A stretch of 64,000 bases of DNA from NCBI RefSeq assembly GCF_004681975.1, contig NZ_SMLK01000002.1:620001-684000 (forward strand). Reading direction: 5' to 3'. Numbering within the stretch: position 1 is the stretch's first letter; the number at the start of each line of letters is the position of its first letter. Below, piece by piece: positions 27,667-38,132 of this stretch. The translations under genes were made by a program, and so were the position numbers. Source of the stretch: Ramlibacter humi (GTDB taxonomy: Bacteria; Pseudomonadota; Gammaproteobacteria; Burkholderiales; Burkholderiaceae_C). The notes under the pieces were generated by a model, which saw only the letters and a program-made list of their open reading frames with translations, did not search any database and was not told the origin of the DNA.

Positions 27667-28634
27667 TGCCGGCCCTCACTGCCGCCATCCTCGCGGCTTT
27701 CGCCGGCTACGCCGGCGCCTGGTACCTCGGCATCGTCGAGGGCAACTTCGCGCTGCTGCTGTTCCTGGCCACGGTGGTCACCGGCGTCTACTGGGTGGCC
27801 GAGCGCCTGTACTTCCTGCCGCGCCGCCGTGCCGCGGCCGACGGCATCGCCACCCAGGCCGAGGAGCGCCGCACCCAGCTGGCCGCTCAGGGCATCACGC
27901 AGGTGGACACCCCCGACGTCGGCGCCGCGCGCCAGAAGCTGCTGATGCAGCCCTGGTGGCTGGATTGGACCGCCGGCCTCTTCCCCGTGATCATCACGGT
28001 GTTCGTGCTGCGCTCGTTCCTGTTCGAGCCGTTCAAGATTCCGTCCGGTTCCATGATGCCCACGCTGCTGGTGGGCGACCTGATCCTGGTGAACAAGTTC
28101 ACCTACGGCCTGCGCCTGCCGGTGCTGAACACCAAGATCACGGAAGGCACGCCGCCCGCGCGCGGCGACGTCATGGTGTTCCGCTACCCGCCCAAGCCGA
28201 GCCTGGACTACATCAAGCGCGTGGTCGGCGTGCCGGGCGACGAGGTCGCCTACCTGAACAAGCGCCTGACCATCAACGGCCAGCTGCTGTCGAAGGACCC
28301 GCTGCCCGACTTCCTGGACGAGGACACCATGGGGTACTCGCGCCAGTTCCGCGAAGTCCTGAACGGCCGCACGCACCGCATCCTGAACGACGACCGGCAG
28401 CCGGCCTTCATTCCCGGGGCCGACGACTTTCAATTCAAGGAGAATTGCCGCTACAGTGTGGAGGGGGTGGTGTGCAAGGTGCCGCCCGGACACTATTTCA
28501 TGATGGGGGACAACCGGGATAATTCGCTCGATTCGCGCTACTGGGGCTTCGTCCCGGACCGCAACATCGTGGGCAAGGCCTTTTTCATCTGGATGAATTT
28601 TGGCAATCTCGGTCGGGTCGGCTCCTTCGAATAA
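27663..28634 (+). CDS. lepB: Signal peptidase I
   Basis: Inner-membrane serine/lysine protease that removes signal peptides from exported proteins. The 323-residue protein has two N-terminal membrane helices (about residues 5-20 and 24-42), then a third (near 103-120) before the catalytic Ser in [16 protein letters not shown] (near residue 130). The catalytic Lys is in [14 protein letters not shown] (near 185), and [16 protein letters not shown] is box E. The ATG at 27663 overlaps the lepA stop. Confidence 0.96.
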
Positions 28635-28658
28635 AGAGTTATCAGAGAAGGTGCGAGG

Positions 28659-29018
28659 GTGAACATGATGCGCAGTTCCAGTGGCCGCCAGGCCGGCATT
28701 TCTTTCATTGGCCTGATCTTCGTCATCGCGGTGCTGGCGAGCGTTGGCGTGCTGGTGGCGCAGGCCATCCCGACGATGCTGGAATACCAGGCCATCGTGA
28801 AGGCGATGGAAAACTCCAAGAACGGAAACACGGCGGCGGAGATCCGCACGTCGTTCGAGAAGGCATCCGCGGTGGACGACATCAAGTCCGTCGGCCCGAA
28901 GGACCTGGAGATCACCAAGGTCAACGACAGGAACGTGGTGAAGGTCGCCTACAACAAGGAGATCCACATGTTCGGGCCGGCCTTCCTGCTGCTCAAGTAC
29001 CAGTACCAGACCAAGTGA
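28659..29018 (+). CDS. DUF4845 single-pass membrane protein
   Basis: A 119-residue protein of the DUF4845 family, usually found between lepB and rnc in beta- and gammaproteobacteria. Its N terminus looks like a type IV pilin or pseudopilin: a short basic leader, then [20 protein letters not shown] (about residues 13-32). A small soluble domain follows. Function unknown. The GTG start at 28659 has GAAGG seven bases upstream; an in-frame ATG at 28665 is the alternative. rnc follows after seven bases. Confidence 0.85.
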   Translation: MNMMRSSSGRQAGISFIGLIFVIAVLASVGVLVAQAIPTMLEYQAIVKAMENSKNGNTAAEIRTSFEKASAVDDIKSVGPKDLEITKVNDRNVVKVAYNKEIHMFGPAFLLLKYQYQTK

Positions 29019-29025
29019 CGTCCGC

Positions 29026-29718
29026 GTGACTGCCGATGCGTCCACCCTGGCCGCCCTGCAGTCGCGTCTGCAGCACCGTTTCGCGCAGCCGGCCCTGCTG
29101 GCCCGCGCGCTGACGCACCGCAGCTTCTCCTCCGAGCACAACGAGCGCCTGGAATTCCTGGGCGACTCCGTCCTCAGCCTCGCCGTCTCCGCCCTGCTGT
29201 ACGACCGCCTGGGCGCGCAGGACGAAGGCGACCTCTCCCGCATCCGCGCCAACCTCGTCAAGCAGGACACGCTGTACCAGCTGGCGCTGGGGCTGGGCCT
29301 GCCCGACCTGCTGCGGCTGGGCGAAGGCGAGGCCAAGTCCGGCGGCCAGCGCCGCCCCTCCATCCTGGCCGATGCGCTGGAAGCGGTGGTCGGCGCGGTC
29401 CACCTCGATGCCGGCTATGCCGCGGCCGAGCAGCTGGTGCACCGGCTCTACCGTGACGTGGAGATCAACCCCGGCATGCGGGCGGCGGCCAAGGACCCGA
29501 AGACCGAACTGCAGGAATGGCTGCAGGGACGCAAAATGAAGCTGCCCGTCTACCGAGTGGCAGGCACCGTGGGCGCCGCCCACAAGCAGACCTTCGACGT
29601 GGAATGCGAGATCCCCGAGCTGGGCGTCAGCGAGCGCGGCATCGGTTCCTCGCGCCGCGCAGGCGAGCAGGCGGCGGCCGCGGCCATGCTGCTCACGCTC
29701 AAGTCACGCCAGAAATGA
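29026..29718 (+). CDS. rnc: Ribonuclease III
   Basis: Double-strand-specific RNase for rRNA processing and mRNA control. The 230-residue protein shows the signature [19 protein letters not shown] (near residues 42-60) with catalytic acidic residues, the second acidic cluster in [17 protein letters not shown], and a C-terminal dsRNA-binding domain (from [11 protein letters not shown] to the end, about 155-225). The start is GTG at 29026. The stop overlaps the era start, as in most proteobacteria. Confidence 0.97.
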   Translation: MTADASTLAALQSRLQHRFAQPALLARALTHRSFSSEHNERLEFLGDSVLSLAVSALLYDRLGAQDEGDLSRIRANLVKQDTLYQLALGLGLPDLLRLGEGEAKSGGQRRPSILADALEAVVGAVHLDAGYAAAEQLVHRLYRDVEINPGMRAAAKDPKTELQEWLQGRKMKLPVYRVAGTVGAAHKQTFDVECEIPELGVSERGIGSSRRAGEQAAAAAMLLTLKSRQK

Positions 29719-30668
29719 ACCCCGAGGAAGAAGTGCAAGACCCCGCCGCCGGCGACGGGGCGCAACCCGAAGCCGCGCAGCACTGCGGCCTGATCGCCAT
29801 CGTCGGCAAGCCCAACGTGGGCAAGTCCACGCTGCTCAACGCGCTGGTCGGCCAGAAGATCAGCATCACCTCGCGCAAGGCGCAGACCACGCGCCACCGC
29901 ATCACCGGCATCCGCACGGAAGGGCCCAACCAGTTCGTGTTCGCCGACACGCCGGGCTTCCAGACCCGGCATGGCACGGCGCTGAACCGCTCGCTGAACA
30001 AGGCGGTCACCGGCGCCATCAGCGACGTCGACGTGGTTCTCTTCGTGGTGGAAGCGGGTCGCTTCCAGCCTGCCGATGCGCAAGTGCTCAAGTTGCTCAA
30101 GCCCGGCATCCCGGTGCTGCTGGTCGCCAACAAGCTCGACACCGTGCACCGCCGCGCCGACATCGCGCCCTGGCTGCAGGAAATGCAGCAGCGCCACCCG
30201 TTCGCCGAGATCGTGCCGGTGTCGGCCAAGCAGCCCAAGGACGTGAAGCGGCTGATGGACGTCTGCGCGCGCTATCTGCCGCGGCAGCCGTGGTGGTACG
30301 GCGAGGACGAGCTCACCGACCGCAGCGAGAAATTCCTTGCCGGCGAAGTCGTGCGCGAGAAGCTGTTCCGCCTGACCGGCGAAGAACTGCCCTACACGTC
30401 CACCGTCGTGATCGACAAGTTCGAGGAAGAGCCCAGCCCGAAGCACGACCGCTTCGTGCGCATCGCGGCCACCATCGTCGTCGAGCGCGACGGCCACAAG
30501 GCCATCGTCATCGGCGACAAGGGCGAAAGGCTCAAGCGCATCGGCACCGAGGCCCGCCAGGAACTGGAAAAGCTGATGGGCGCGAAGGTGTTCATCGAGC
30601 TCTGGGTGAAGGTGCGCGGTGGCTGGGCCGACGACGAGGCCCGGGTCAAGAGCTTTGGCTACGAGTGA
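29715..30668 (+). CDS. era: GTPase Era
   Basis: Essential GTPase that binds the 3' end of 16S rRNA and helps 30S maturation. The 317-residue protein has a 20-residue acidic leader, P-loop [28 protein letters not shown] (G3), NKLDTV (G4) and a C-terminal KH domain with [17 protein letters not shown]. The start ATG at 29715 overlaps the rnc stop. The gap to recO is filled by a palindromic repeat element. Confidence 0.97.
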   Translation: MNPEEEVQDPAAGDGAQPEAAQHCGLIAIVGKPNVGKSTLLNALVGQKISITSRKAQTTRHRITGIRTEGPNQFVFADTPGFQTRHGTALNRSLNKAVTGAISDVDVVLFVVEAGRFQPADAQVLKLLKPGIPVLLVANKLDTVHRRADIAPWLQEMQQRHPFAEIVPVSAKQPKDVKRLMDVCARYLPRQPWWYGEDELTDRSEKFLAGEVVREKLFRLTGEELPYTSTVVIDKFEEEPSPKHDRFVRIAATIVVERDGHKAIVIGDKGERLKRIGTEARQELEKLMGAKVFIELWVKVRGGWADDEARVKSFGYE

Positions 30669-30673
30669 ATCAG

Positions 30674-30755
30674 TGTCCCCACGCTCCCCCACTTCGTGTA
30701 GCTCGCTGCCCCCCGAGGGGGCCAAGCCTCCTTGGGGCGGCCCGGCGGAGGCTTA
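30674..30755. repeat. Intergenic palindromic repeat of the Comamonadaceae type
   Basis: The era-recO gap carries GTCCCCACGCTCCCCC, then GTAGCTCGCTG, a GCCCCC/GGGGGC hairpin (30708-30722), a CCAAG/CTTGG hairpin (30722-30735) and GGCGGCCCGGCGGAGGCTT. I recall this arrangement as a frequent dispersed intergenic repeat in Acidovorax, Variovorax and relatives. The last bases supply the GGAGG ribosome-binding site for recO. No second copy was noticed in this window. Confidence 0.65.
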
Positions 30756-30758
30756 GCG

Positions 30759-31505
30759 GTGGCCCGTAGGACCTCTGACGAGCCGTCCTTCGTCCTGCAC
30801 CGCTACGACTGGAGCGAATCCAGCCTCATCCTGGAAGTGTTCAGCCGCCACCACGGGCGCGTGGCGCTGGTGGCCAAGGGGGCCAAGCGCCCCAGTTCCA
30901 ATTTCCGCCCGGTGCTGCTGCCCCTGCAGCCGCTGCGACTGGCTTTCGGCGGCGACGCCGAGATCCGCACGCTGAAGTCGGCCGAGTGGGTCGGCGGCCA
31001 GGTCATGCCCACCGGCGACGCGCTGCTGGCCGGCTACCACCTGAACGAGCTGCTGCTGCGCCTGCTGCCGCGCGACGACCCGCACCCGCGGCTGTTCGAC
31101 GCGTATGCCACCGCGGTGCAGGTGCTGGCGTCGGAACACGGCGAGGCGCTGGAGCCGGCGCTGCGCGCCTTCGAGCTGCTCCTGCTGCGCGAAGCGGGGC
31201 ACCTGCCGTCGCTGGACGTGCAGACGCTGGCCATGGCGCCCTTGCAAGCGCAGGAGCGCTACTCGCTCGTGCCGGAAGCCGGACTGGTCGCCGCCGCCCC
31301 CGACGCCGAACGCGCCAGCCTGGAAGGCGCGCAGTGGCTGGCGCTGCAGGCCGCGCTGGACGACTCCGCGCCGTTCACAGCCACGCTGCGCGCCGCCGCC
31401 GGGCTGCAGGAGCTGAAGCCGCAGCTGCGCCACCTGCTGCACTACCATTGCGGCGTCTCCACCCTGCGCACGCGCCAGCTGATGCTGGACCTGCAAGCCC
31501 TATGA
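30759..31505 (+). CDS. recO: DNA repair protein RecO
   Basis: Recombination mediator that anneals DNA and loads RecA with RecR in the RecFOR pathway. The 248-residue protein has an N-terminal OB-fold (residues 1-80; [18 protein letters not shown] and [19 protein letters not shown] are typical) and a helical C-terminal domain; the zinc-finger cysteines of some RecO proteins are absent. The start is GTG at 30759, chosen for GGAGG seven bases upstream; an in-frame TTG at 30732 lies inside the repeat. The stop overlaps the pdxJ start. Confidence 0.92.
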   Translation: MARRTSDEPSFVLHRYDWSESSLILEVFSRHHGRVALVAKGAKRPSSNFRPVLLPLQPLRLAFGGDAEIRTLKSAEWVGGQVMPTGDALLAGYHLNELLLRLLPRDDPHPRLFDAYATAVQVLASEHGEALEPALRAFELLLLREAGHLPSLDVQTLAMAPLQAQERYSLVPEAGLVAAAPDAERASLEGAQWLALQAALDDSAPFTATLRAAAGLQELKPQLRHLLHYHCGVSTLRTRQLMLDLQAL

Positions 31506-32254
31506 ACCCGACGAAGACGGCGCTGTCCGTCAACCTCAACAAGGTCGCGCTGGTGCGCAACACGCGCCACCTGGGCATCCCCAGCGTCGTGCGCGCCGCT
31601 CAGCTGTGCCTGGAGGCCGGCGCGCAAGGCGTGACCGTGCACCCGCGCCCCGACGCGCGCCACATCCGCGGCGACGACGTGCCCGCGCTGAGCGAACTCG
31701 TCGCCCACCACGGCGGCGCCGAGTACAACATCGAAGGCAACCCCTTCCACAACCTCATGGACTTCGTGCGGCGCCTTCGGCCGCACCAGTGCACTTTCGT
31801 GCCGGACAGCGAAGACCAGTTCACCAGCGACCACGGCTGGGACTTCCCGAAGGATGCCGGTCGCCTGCGTCCCGTGATCGAGGAGGCGCGCTCGCTGGGC
31901 GTGCGCGTCAGCCTCTTCATGGACCCGCGGCCGGAGCTGATGGCCGCCGTCCGCGCGGTGGGCGCCGACCGCATCGAGCTGTACACCGAGAGCTACGCGC
32001 GCGCGTGGGGCACGGTGCGGCAGGCCGAAGTGCTGGCGCAATTCGCCGAGGCCGCGCGCGCCGCGCGCGCGGCCGGCCTGGGCATCAACGCCGGCCACGA
32101 TCTCAACCGCGACAACCTCACCGACTTCCTGCGCGCCGTGCCTGGCGTGCAGGAAGTGTCCATCGGCCACGCTTTCATCGCCGACGCGCTGGAGCTCGGC
32201 TACACGGGTGCCGTGCGCGAGTACCTCGCGTGCATAGCCCGCGCATTCCCCTGA
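31502..32254 (+). CDS. pdxJ: Pyridoxine 5'-phosphate synthase
   Basis: Condenses 1-deoxyxylulose-5-phosphate with 3-amino-1-hydroxyacetone phosphate to make pyridoxine phosphate (vitamin B6). The 250-residue TIM barrel shows [41 protein letters not shown] and [15 protein letters not shown], all characteristic. The start ATG at 31502 overlaps the recO stop. The order era-recO-pdxJ-acpS is conserved in proteobacteria. Confidence 0.97.
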   Translation: MNPTKTALSVNLNKVALVRNTRHLGIPSVVRAAQLCLEAGAQGVTVHPRPDARHIRGDDVPALSELVAHHGGAEYNIEGNPFHNLMDFVRRLRPHQCTFVPDSEDQFTSDHGWDFPKDAGRLRPVIEEARSLGVRVSLFMDPRPELMAAVRAVGADRIELYTESYARAWGTVRQAEVLAQFAEAARAARAAGLGINAGHDLNRDNLTDFLRAVPGVQEVSIGHAFIADALELGYTGAVREYLACIARAFP

Positions 32255-32267
32255 AAGCGGAGCGCGC

Positions 32268-32669
32268 TTGATCTTCGGCATCGGCACCGACGTGTGCGAC
32301 GTGCGCCGCATCCGCGAATCGCTGGAAAAGCACGGCGACCGCTTCGCGCGCCGCATCCTGGCCGAAGGCGAATTCGCCACCTGGCAGGCGCGCAGCCAGC
32401 GCTGGCCCGAACGCGGCGTGCGTTACCTGGCCACGCGCTTCTCGGCCAAGGAAGCCTTCAGCAAGGCGGTGGGCATGGGCATGCGCATGCCCATGACCTG
32501 GCGCAATTGCGAAGTGGGCAAGCTGCCCAGCGGCCAGCCCGTGATCGTGCTGCACGGCGAACTCAAGGCCTGGTTCGAAGCCAGGCGCCTGAAGGCGCAC
32601 GTCAGCGTCACCGACGAAACCGACTACGCGGCCAGCTTCGTGGTCGTCGAACACCTGGATCCAACATGA
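32268..32669 (+). CDS. acpS: Holo-acyl-carrier-protein synthase
   Basis: Attaches 4'-phosphopantetheine from CoA to the serine of AcpP. The 133-residue protein has the two family motifs: [12 protein letters not shown] at the N terminus (metal-binding aspartate) and [15 protein letters not shown] near residue 63 (Glu and Lys of the active site). The start is TTG at 32268 with CGGAGCG upstream. The stop overlaps nagZ by four bases. Confidence 0.95.
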   Translation: MIFGIGTDVCDVRRIRESLEKHGDRFARRILAEGEFATWQARSQRWPERGVRYLATRFSAKEAFSKAVGMGMRMPMTWRNCEVGKLPSGQPVIVLHGELKAWFEARRLKAHVSVTDETDYAASFVVVEHLDPT

Positions 32670-33727
32670 GCGAACACGCCCCCATCGTCCTGGACATCGC
32701 AGGCACCGAACTCACCGGCACCGACCGCCGCCGCCTGGAACATCCGCTGACCGGTGGCCTGATCCTGTTCGGGCGCAACTGGCAGAACCGCGCCCAGCTC
32801 TCGCAGCTGTGCGCCGACATCAAGTCGGTGCGGCCCGACGTGCTGATCTGCGTGGACCACGAAGGCGGCCGCGTGCAGCGTTTCCGCACCGACGGTTTCA
32901 CCCACCTGCCACCCATGCGCGCGCTGGGTGAGATGTGGATGCGCGACGCGCTGGCCGCCACCAACGCCGCCACCGCCGCGGGGTACGTGCTCGGCGCCGA
33001 GCTGCGCGCCTGCGGGGTGGACTTCAGCTTCACGCCGGTGCTGGACCTCGACTGGGGCGAGAGCGGCGTGATCGGCGACCGCGCTTTCCACCGTGACGCG
33101 CGCGTCGTTGCGATGCTGGCCAAGAGCCTGATGCACGGCCTGCTGCAGGCCGGCGTGGCCAACTGCGGCAAGCATTTCCCCGGCCACGGCTTCGTCAAGG
33201 CCGACTCGCACACCGACATCCCGGTCGACAACCGCAGCCTCAAGGCCATCCTGGCCGACGACGCCGCCCCCTACGGTTGGCTGAGCACCACGCTCACCAG
33301 CCTGATGCCCGCGCACGTGGTCTATCCCAAGGTCGACCCGCGCCCCGCCGGCTTCTCCAGCCGGTGGCTGCAAGCCATCCTGCGCGGCCGCCTGGGCTTC
33401 GCCGGCGCCATCTTCAGCGACGACCTCAGCATGGAAGGCGCGCGGCAGATCGAGGGCCGCACGGTCAGCTACACCGAAGCCGCGGTGGTGGCGCTGCAGG
33501 CCGGCTGCGACATGGTGCTGCTGTGCAACCAGTCGGTCGGCGAAGGCCGCGCGGTGGACGAATTGCTCGAGGGCCTGGCCGCTGCGATGAAAAAGGGCCA
33601 GTGGCGGCCCGACGCCGCCGCCGAACAGCGCCGCCTGGCGCTGCTGCCCGTCGCGCCCGCGCTGGGCTGGGACGAGCTGATGACCAGCCCGCACTACATG
33701 CAGTCGCTGCGGCTGCTGCCGGTCTAA
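32666..33727 (+). CDS. nagZ: Beta-N-acetylhexosaminidase NagZ
   Basis: Cytoplasmic glycosidase (family GH3) that removes GlcNAc from muropeptides during cell-wall recycling; in some species its products affect AmpC induction. The 353-residue protein has [18 protein letters not shown] (substrate-binding and catalytic loop, His/Asp dyad) and the nucleophile aspartate in [22 protein letters not shown] is also conserved. The ATG at 32666 overlaps the acpS stop. Its TAA overlaps the stop of the opposite-strand yegD. Confidence 0.95.
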   Translation: MSEHAPIVLDIAGTELTGTDRRRLEHPLTGGLILFGRNWQNRAQLSQLCADIKSVRPDVLICVDHEGGRVQRFRTDGFTHLPPMRALGEMWMRDALAATNAATAAGYVLGAELRACGVDFSFTPVLDLDWGESGVIGDRAFHRDARVVAMLAKSLMHGLLQAGVANCGKHFPGHGFVKADSHTDIPVDNRSLKAILADDAAPYGWLSTTLTSLMPAHVVYPKVDPRPAGFSSRWLQAILRGRLGFAGAIFSDDLSMEGARQIEGRTVSYTEAAVVALQAGCDMVLLCNQSVGEGRAVDELLEGLAAAMKKGQWRPDAAAEQRRLALLPVAPALGWDELMTSPHYMQSLRLLPV

Positions 33728-34992
33728 CGCGCCAGCGCGCCGGCGTAGGCGAGGCCCGAGGCGACGCCGCCGAACAGGTCGCCTTCCACGATGCGTGTCT
33801 GTGGGAAGCTTTCGCGCAGCGCGGCCTGGAAAGGCCGCAACGCCGAGGAGCCGCCGGTCAGGTAGACGGCATCGACGGCGGATTCGGCCACACCACCCAG
33901 CTTCACGCACTCGTGCGCGCTGCCCAGCACCTGCTGCAGCAAGGCATCGAGGTGCTGTGCCATTCCGGCAGGCGTGAGTTGCGCCGCCAGCCCCTGCTCG
34001 ATTTCATCCAGCGCGATCGCCGTGGGCGCGTCGTCGACCGACGCGCGGATCTTGGCGGTTTCCGCCTCGGCGGCGATGCGGTGCCCCAGCCGCTCCGCGA
34101 GGACGGTCATCAGGCGCGTGTGCAGGTGCGGGTCGCTGTAGTTCGTGCGCAGGTCCTGCGCCTGCCGCATCGCCTTGGCCGAATACAGCCAGTTGATCAG
34201 GTGCCACGTCGACAGGTCGAAGAACACCGGGCTGGGCACCTCACGCCCCTGCGGCCCGAGATGGCGGAAGCCGAGCAGCGGCATCACTTCTTCCAGGCTC
34301 AGGCGCCGGTCGTAGTCCGTACCGCCAATGTGCACGCCGGTCGTGGCCAGGATGTCGCCGCGGCGGTCCGCGTGCTTCACGCGCTGCGGCCCCAGCCGCA
34401 CCAGCGTGAAGTCCGACGTGCCGCCGCCGATGTCCACGATCAGCACCAGCTGCTCGCGGTCGATGCGGCGCTCGTAGTCGAAGGCAGCGGCGATGGGTTC
34501 CAGCTCGAAGCCGACTTCGGCGAAGCCTGCCGCCAGCGCGGCCTCCGTCAGACTGGCCTGTGCCTGCCGGTCGCGCTCGGGCGCGTCGTCGACGAAATGC
34601 ACCGGCCTGCCAATGGTCACGCGCGGCGGCAGCCCGCCCAGCTCCTGCGCGGCCCGCGCACCCAGCTCCCTCAGGAAGCGCGAGATCACGTCCTGGAAGC
34701 TGATCACGCCTTCGGGCACGGCGGTCCTCTCCTGCAGCAGGCTGCTGCCCAGCAGGCTCTTGAGCGAGCGCATCAGCCGCCCGTCCACGCCCTGCAGGTA
34801 CAGCCGCACCGCCTCGCGGCCGAAGTGGATGCTGCGGCTTTCGGCGTTGAAGAACACCGCGGTGGGCAGGTGCGTGGCTTCGCCTTCCAGCCGCACGAGG
34901 CGCGCGGCGCCATTGGCGTCCAGCGCGGCAACGGCGGAGTTCGAGGTGCCGAAATCGATGCCGATGCCGCGCCCTGCGGCAGCGGACTTCAT
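33724..34992 (-). CDS. yegD: YegD-type Hsp70-family protein
   Basis: A 422-residue Hsp70-like ATPase that lacks the usual substrate-binding domain. The phosphate-1 motif is [16 protein letters not shown]; the phosphate-2 motif is [20 protein letters not shown]; the adenosine motif is [14 protein letters not shown]. coli YegD (450 residues) has the same plan and no firm function. It begins four bases after the lysS stop, so the two form an operon. Confidence 0.9.
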   Translation of the reverse strand: MKSAAAGRGIGIDFGTSNSAVAALDANGAARLVRLEGEATHLPTAVFFNAESRSIHFGREAVRLYLQGVDGRLMRSLKSLLGSSLLQERTAVPEGVISFQDVISRFLRELGARAAQELGGLPPRVTIGRPVHFVDDAPERDRQAQASLTEAALAAGFAEVGFELEPIAAAFDYERRIDREQLVLIVDIGGGTSDFTLVRLGPQRVKHADRRGDILATTGVHIGGTDYDRRLSLEEVMPLLGFRHLGPQGREVPSPVFFDLSTWHLINWLYSAKAMRQAQDLRTNYSDPHLHTRLMTVLAERLGHRIAAEAETAKIRASVDDAPTAIALDEIEQGLAAQLTPAGMAQHLDALLQQVLGSAHECVKLGGVAESAVDAVYLTGGSSALRPFQAALRESFPQTRIVEGDLFGGVASGLAYAGALAR

Positions 34993-34996
34993 CGCG

Positions 34997-36577
34997 TCAC
35001 TCCCGGCGCAGGGCGGGGAAGAGGATCACGTCGCGGATGCTGGGGCTGTCGGTCAGCAGCATCATCAGCCGGTCGATGCCGATGCCGCAGCCGCCGGTGG
35101 GCGGCATGCCGTATTCCAGCGCGCGCACGAAGTCGTGGTCGAAGTACATCGCCTCGTCGTCGCCGGCGTCCTTGCTGGCCACCTGGGCGTTGAAGCGAGC
35201 GGCCTGGTCCTCGGCGTCGTTCAGCTCGGAGAAGCCGTTGCCGAACTCGCGGCCGGTGATGTACAGCTCGAAGCGTTCCGTCACCTCGGGCCTTTCGTCG
35301 TTGGCGCGCGCCAGCGGCGAGATCTCGGTCGGGTGCTCCATGATGAAGGTGGGCTCCCAGAGCTTTTCCTCCACCATCTCCTCGAAGTACATGACTTGCA
35401 AGCCCGCCAAGCTGCGCTTCTCCAAGTCGGCCCTGGATTTCGCGATCTGCTTGTTGGTTTCGGCATTGGCGTGGACAAGTCGCGCGCCTACCGCGATGGC
35501 GATAAGCTGTTCAATGAGCCAGTCGCGGTTGCCGACGTTGTCGCCCGCCTCGGTGTGCTTCACGATGGCTTCGGGAATGGTCAGCCGCGCGAACGGCTGG
35601 GCCAGGTCCACCGGCTTGCCGCCGTACGACAGCTGCAGCGTGCCCACGGCCTTTTGCGCGGCGTCGCGCACCAGCGCCTCGGTGAAGTCCATCAGGTCGC
35701 GGTAGTTCCAGTACGCCGCGTAGAACTCCATCATCGTGAACTCGGGGTTGTGCCGGACCGAGATGCCTTCGTTGCGGAAGTTGCGGTTGATCTCGAACAC
35801 GCGCTCGAAGCCGCCGACCACCAGGCGCTTGAGGTACAGCTCCGGCGCGATGCGCAGGAACATCTCCTGGTCCAGCGCGTTGTGGTGCGTGACGAAGGGC
35901 TTGGCATTGGCGCCGCCGGGGATGGGGTGGAGCATGGGCGTCTCCACCTCCAGGAAGCCGTGGTCCACCATGAACTGGCGGATGCCGCTGACGGCCTTGC
36001 TGCGCGCGACGAAACGCTTGCGCGCTTCCTCGTCGGTCATCAGGTCGACGTAGCGCTGGCGGTACTTCACCTCCTGGTCGGCCACGCCGTGGAACTTGTC
36101 CGGCATGGGCCGCAGGCTCTTGGTCAGCAGGCGGATGCCGGTGGCGTGCAGCGACAGCTCGCCGGTACGCGTCTTGAACAGCTTGCCTTCGACGCCGACG
36201 ATGTCGCCCAGGTCCCAGTGCTTGAACGCGGCGTAGGTCTCTTCGCCAACCGCGTCGCGGGTGACGTAGGCCTGGATGCGGCCGGTCTGGTCCTGCAGGG
36301 TGGCGAAGCTGGCCTTGCCCATCACCCGCTTGAGCATCATGCGGCCGGCCACCTTGGCGACGGTGCCTTCGGCTTCCAGCGCCTCGGCGGCTTTCTCCCC
36401 GTGCGCCGAGTGCAGCGCCGCCGCATGGTCGGCGGGCTTGAAGTCGTTCGGGAAGGCGATGGGGCCGCCGTTCTTCTGCGCTTCGCGCAGCGCCTTGAGC
36501 TTCTCGCGGCGCTCGGCGATCAGCTGGTTCTCGTCGGCGGCGGGGGCCGGCTGGGCGGGCGTGTTCGGCTGGGACAT
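34997..36577 (-). CDS. lysS: Lysyl-tRNA synthetase, class II
   Basis: Charges tRNA-Lys. The 526-residue protein has an N-terminal OB-fold anticodon domain (about residues 70-170) and the class II core: motif 1 near [15 protein letters not shown], motif 2 [20 protein letters not shown] and motif 3 [19 protein letters not shown]. An extra Pro/Ala-rich and charged leader of about 20 residues precedes the conserved part. It diverges from the glycan-locus flippase gene; the 87-base gap should hold both promoters. Confidence 0.97.
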   Translation of the reverse strand: MSQPNTPAQPAPAADENQLIAERREKLKALREAQKNGGPIAFPNDFKPADHAAALHSAHGEKAAEALEAEGTVAKVAGRMMLKRVMGKASFATLQDQTGRIQAYVTRDAVGEETYAAFKHWDLGDIVGVEGKLFKTRTGELSLHATGIRLLTKSLRPMPDKFHGVADQEVKYRQRYVDLMTDEEARKRFVARSKAVSGIRQFMVDHGFLEVETPMLHPIPGGANAKPFVTHHNALDQEMFLRIAPELYLKRLVVGGFERVFEINRNFRNEGISVRHNPEFTMMEFYAAYWNYRDLMDFTEALVRDAAQKAVGTLQLSYGGKPVDLAQPFARLTIPEAIVKHTEAGDNVGNRDWLIEQLIAIAVGARLVHANAETNKQIAKSRADLEKRSLAGLQVMYFEEMVEEKLWEPTFIMEHPTEISPLARANDERPEVTERFELYITGREFGNGFSELNDAEDQAARFNAQVASKDAGDDEAMYFDHDFVRALEYGMPPTGGCGIGIDRLMMLLTDSPSIRDVILFPALRRE

Positions 36578-36664
36578 GAAGGAGGGCGGGTCAGGCGCGG
36601 GGCAAACCGCCGATTCTAGTTTTTCGGCGGGGCGGCTCCCGTCGTGCTACGGATAATCCGGGGC

Positions 36665-38119
36665 ATGTTCCTCCGCGCCGGTGCCCTGTCCCTGGCCCTG
36701 CTGCTGGCCAGCCGGCTGTTGGGCGTCGTGCGCGAATCGACGCTGGCCGCCGCTTTCGGCAACAGCGGGCTGGCCGACCTGGCCGTGCTGGCCATCGCGC
36801 TGCCCGATTGGGTGGCCTCGGTGCTGGCCAGCGGGGCGCTGGCTTATGTGCTGTTGCCGGCCTGGGCGGCGGCCACTCCCCAGGCGATTGCAGGGCTGCA
36901 GCGCCGGGTGGCGGCCTGGCTGGTCGGCGGCGGGTTGTTGCTGGCCGTGGCGCTGGTGGTCGCGCGCGAGCCGGCCACGCGCTGGCTGGTGGCCGGCGTG
37001 CCCGAGACCCTGCGGCCGGTGGCTTCGCACGCGATGGTGTGGAGCGCGCTGGCCGTGCCCGCCGCGCTGCTCGCTTCGCTGTGGGCCACCCGGCTGCAGC
37101 ACGAGCGCGACTTCGCCGGGCTCTACGGTGCCAACCTGGTCGTCAACGCGGTCCTGATCTGCGGCCTGGCCTGGGCCGGCAGCCACACCGGGGCTTCCGG
37201 CGCGGTGACTGCGCTCGGCATCGCGCTGCTGGCCGCCATGCTGCTGCGCCTGGTCTGGCTGTTCTGGCGGCACCCGGCGGGCGAGAGAGGCGCGGCCGAA
37301 ACCTCCGCGACGCCGCCGTTTCCCGTCTGGCTGTGGGCTTTGCTGGGGGCCGGCCTGCCGCTGGCGCTGCCGTTCGCCGCCCGCTCGGCTGCCTCGCTGG
37401 CGGGCGAGGGCGCGCTGGCCACCTTCAACTACGCCTGGAAGCTGGTGGAGCTGCCGCTGGTGCTGGCGATCCAGCTGGTCGCTTCGCTGGCTTTCCCGGC
37501 GATCGCGCGTGCGTTCGCGGAGTCGCCGCCGCGGCCCGAAGCGGCGATGCGGCAGGCGTTCGCGCTGGCGTGGTGCCTGGCTTGCGCCGCCATCGCCGGC
37601 CTGGTGTTCGGCAGCGACGCCGTCGCCCGCCTGCTGTTCGGATGGGGCCGCATGCCCGCGGAAGCGGTGACGCGGGTGGCGCATTGGGGCCTGGCGGGCA
37701 GTTGGGGCCTGCTGCCGCAGGCGGTGACGGCAGTGGCGCTCACCGCGCTGGCAGCGCAACGCCGGATGCGATCCGCCGCCGCGGCGTATGCCGTGGCGCT
37801 GCTGCTGGTGCTGGCGGCCGCTTCGGTGGGCGTCACCGACGGCCTGTGGCTGATGCAGGTGCTCAACGCGGGGTACACCCTGGTGGCCGCCGTGTGCCTC
37901 TGGTCGCTGGGCCGCGCGGTGGCGGGCTGGCTGCCGTGGGCCGCCATGGCGTGGCCGCTGGCGGGGTTGGTGCTGGTGGGCGCGGCGTCGTGGTCCTGGC
38001 CCGCGCTGCGGCCCGAGTCGCCCGTCTTCGGCCTGCTCGCGGCCGCCGCGGCCGGCTCGGCCGTGCTGTTGCTTTCCCTCTGGCGCAGCCCCGAGCTGCG
38101 GCACGCCCTGCGGCGATAA
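36665..38119 (+). CDS. MurJ/MviN-family lipid-linked glycan flippase
   Basis: A polytopic inner-membrane protein of 485 residues with about 13 predicted helices. The N terminus (ALSLALLLASRLLGVVREST, then LAAAFGNSGLADLAVLAIAL) is the MviN/MurJ signature, and LPDWVASVLASGALAYVLLP follows. It probably flips an undecaprenyl-linked sugar. Its position at the head of a glycan locus suggests a dedicated flippase rather than the housekeeping lipid II flippase; this is inference. The start is uncertain: ATG 36665 was chosen, with an in-frame GTG at 36644 as alternative. Confidence 0.8.
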   Translation: MFLRAGALSLALLLASRLLGVVRESTLAAAFGNSGLADLAVLAIALPDWVASVLASGALAYVLLPAWAAATPQAIAGLQRRVAAWLVGGGLLLAVALVVAREPATRWLVAGVPETLRPVASHAMVWSALAVPAALLASLWATRLQHERDFAGLYGANLVVNAVLICGLAWAGSHTGASGAVTALGIALLAAMLLRLVWLFWRHPAGERGAAETSATPPFPVWLWALLGAGLPLALPFAARSAASLAGEGALATFNYAWKLVELPLVLAIQLVASLAFPAIARAFAESPPRPEAAMRQAFALAWCLACAAIAGLVFGSDAVARLLFGWGRMPAEAVTRVAHWGLAGSWGLLPQAVTAVALTALAAQRRMRSAAAAYAVALLLVLAAASVGVTDGLWLMQVLNAGYTLVAAVCLWSLGRAVAGWLPWAAMAWPLAGLVLVGAASWSWPALRPESPVFGLLAAAAAGSAVLLLSLWRSPELRHALRR

Positions 38120-38132
38120 TTTCGGGTTCCCC

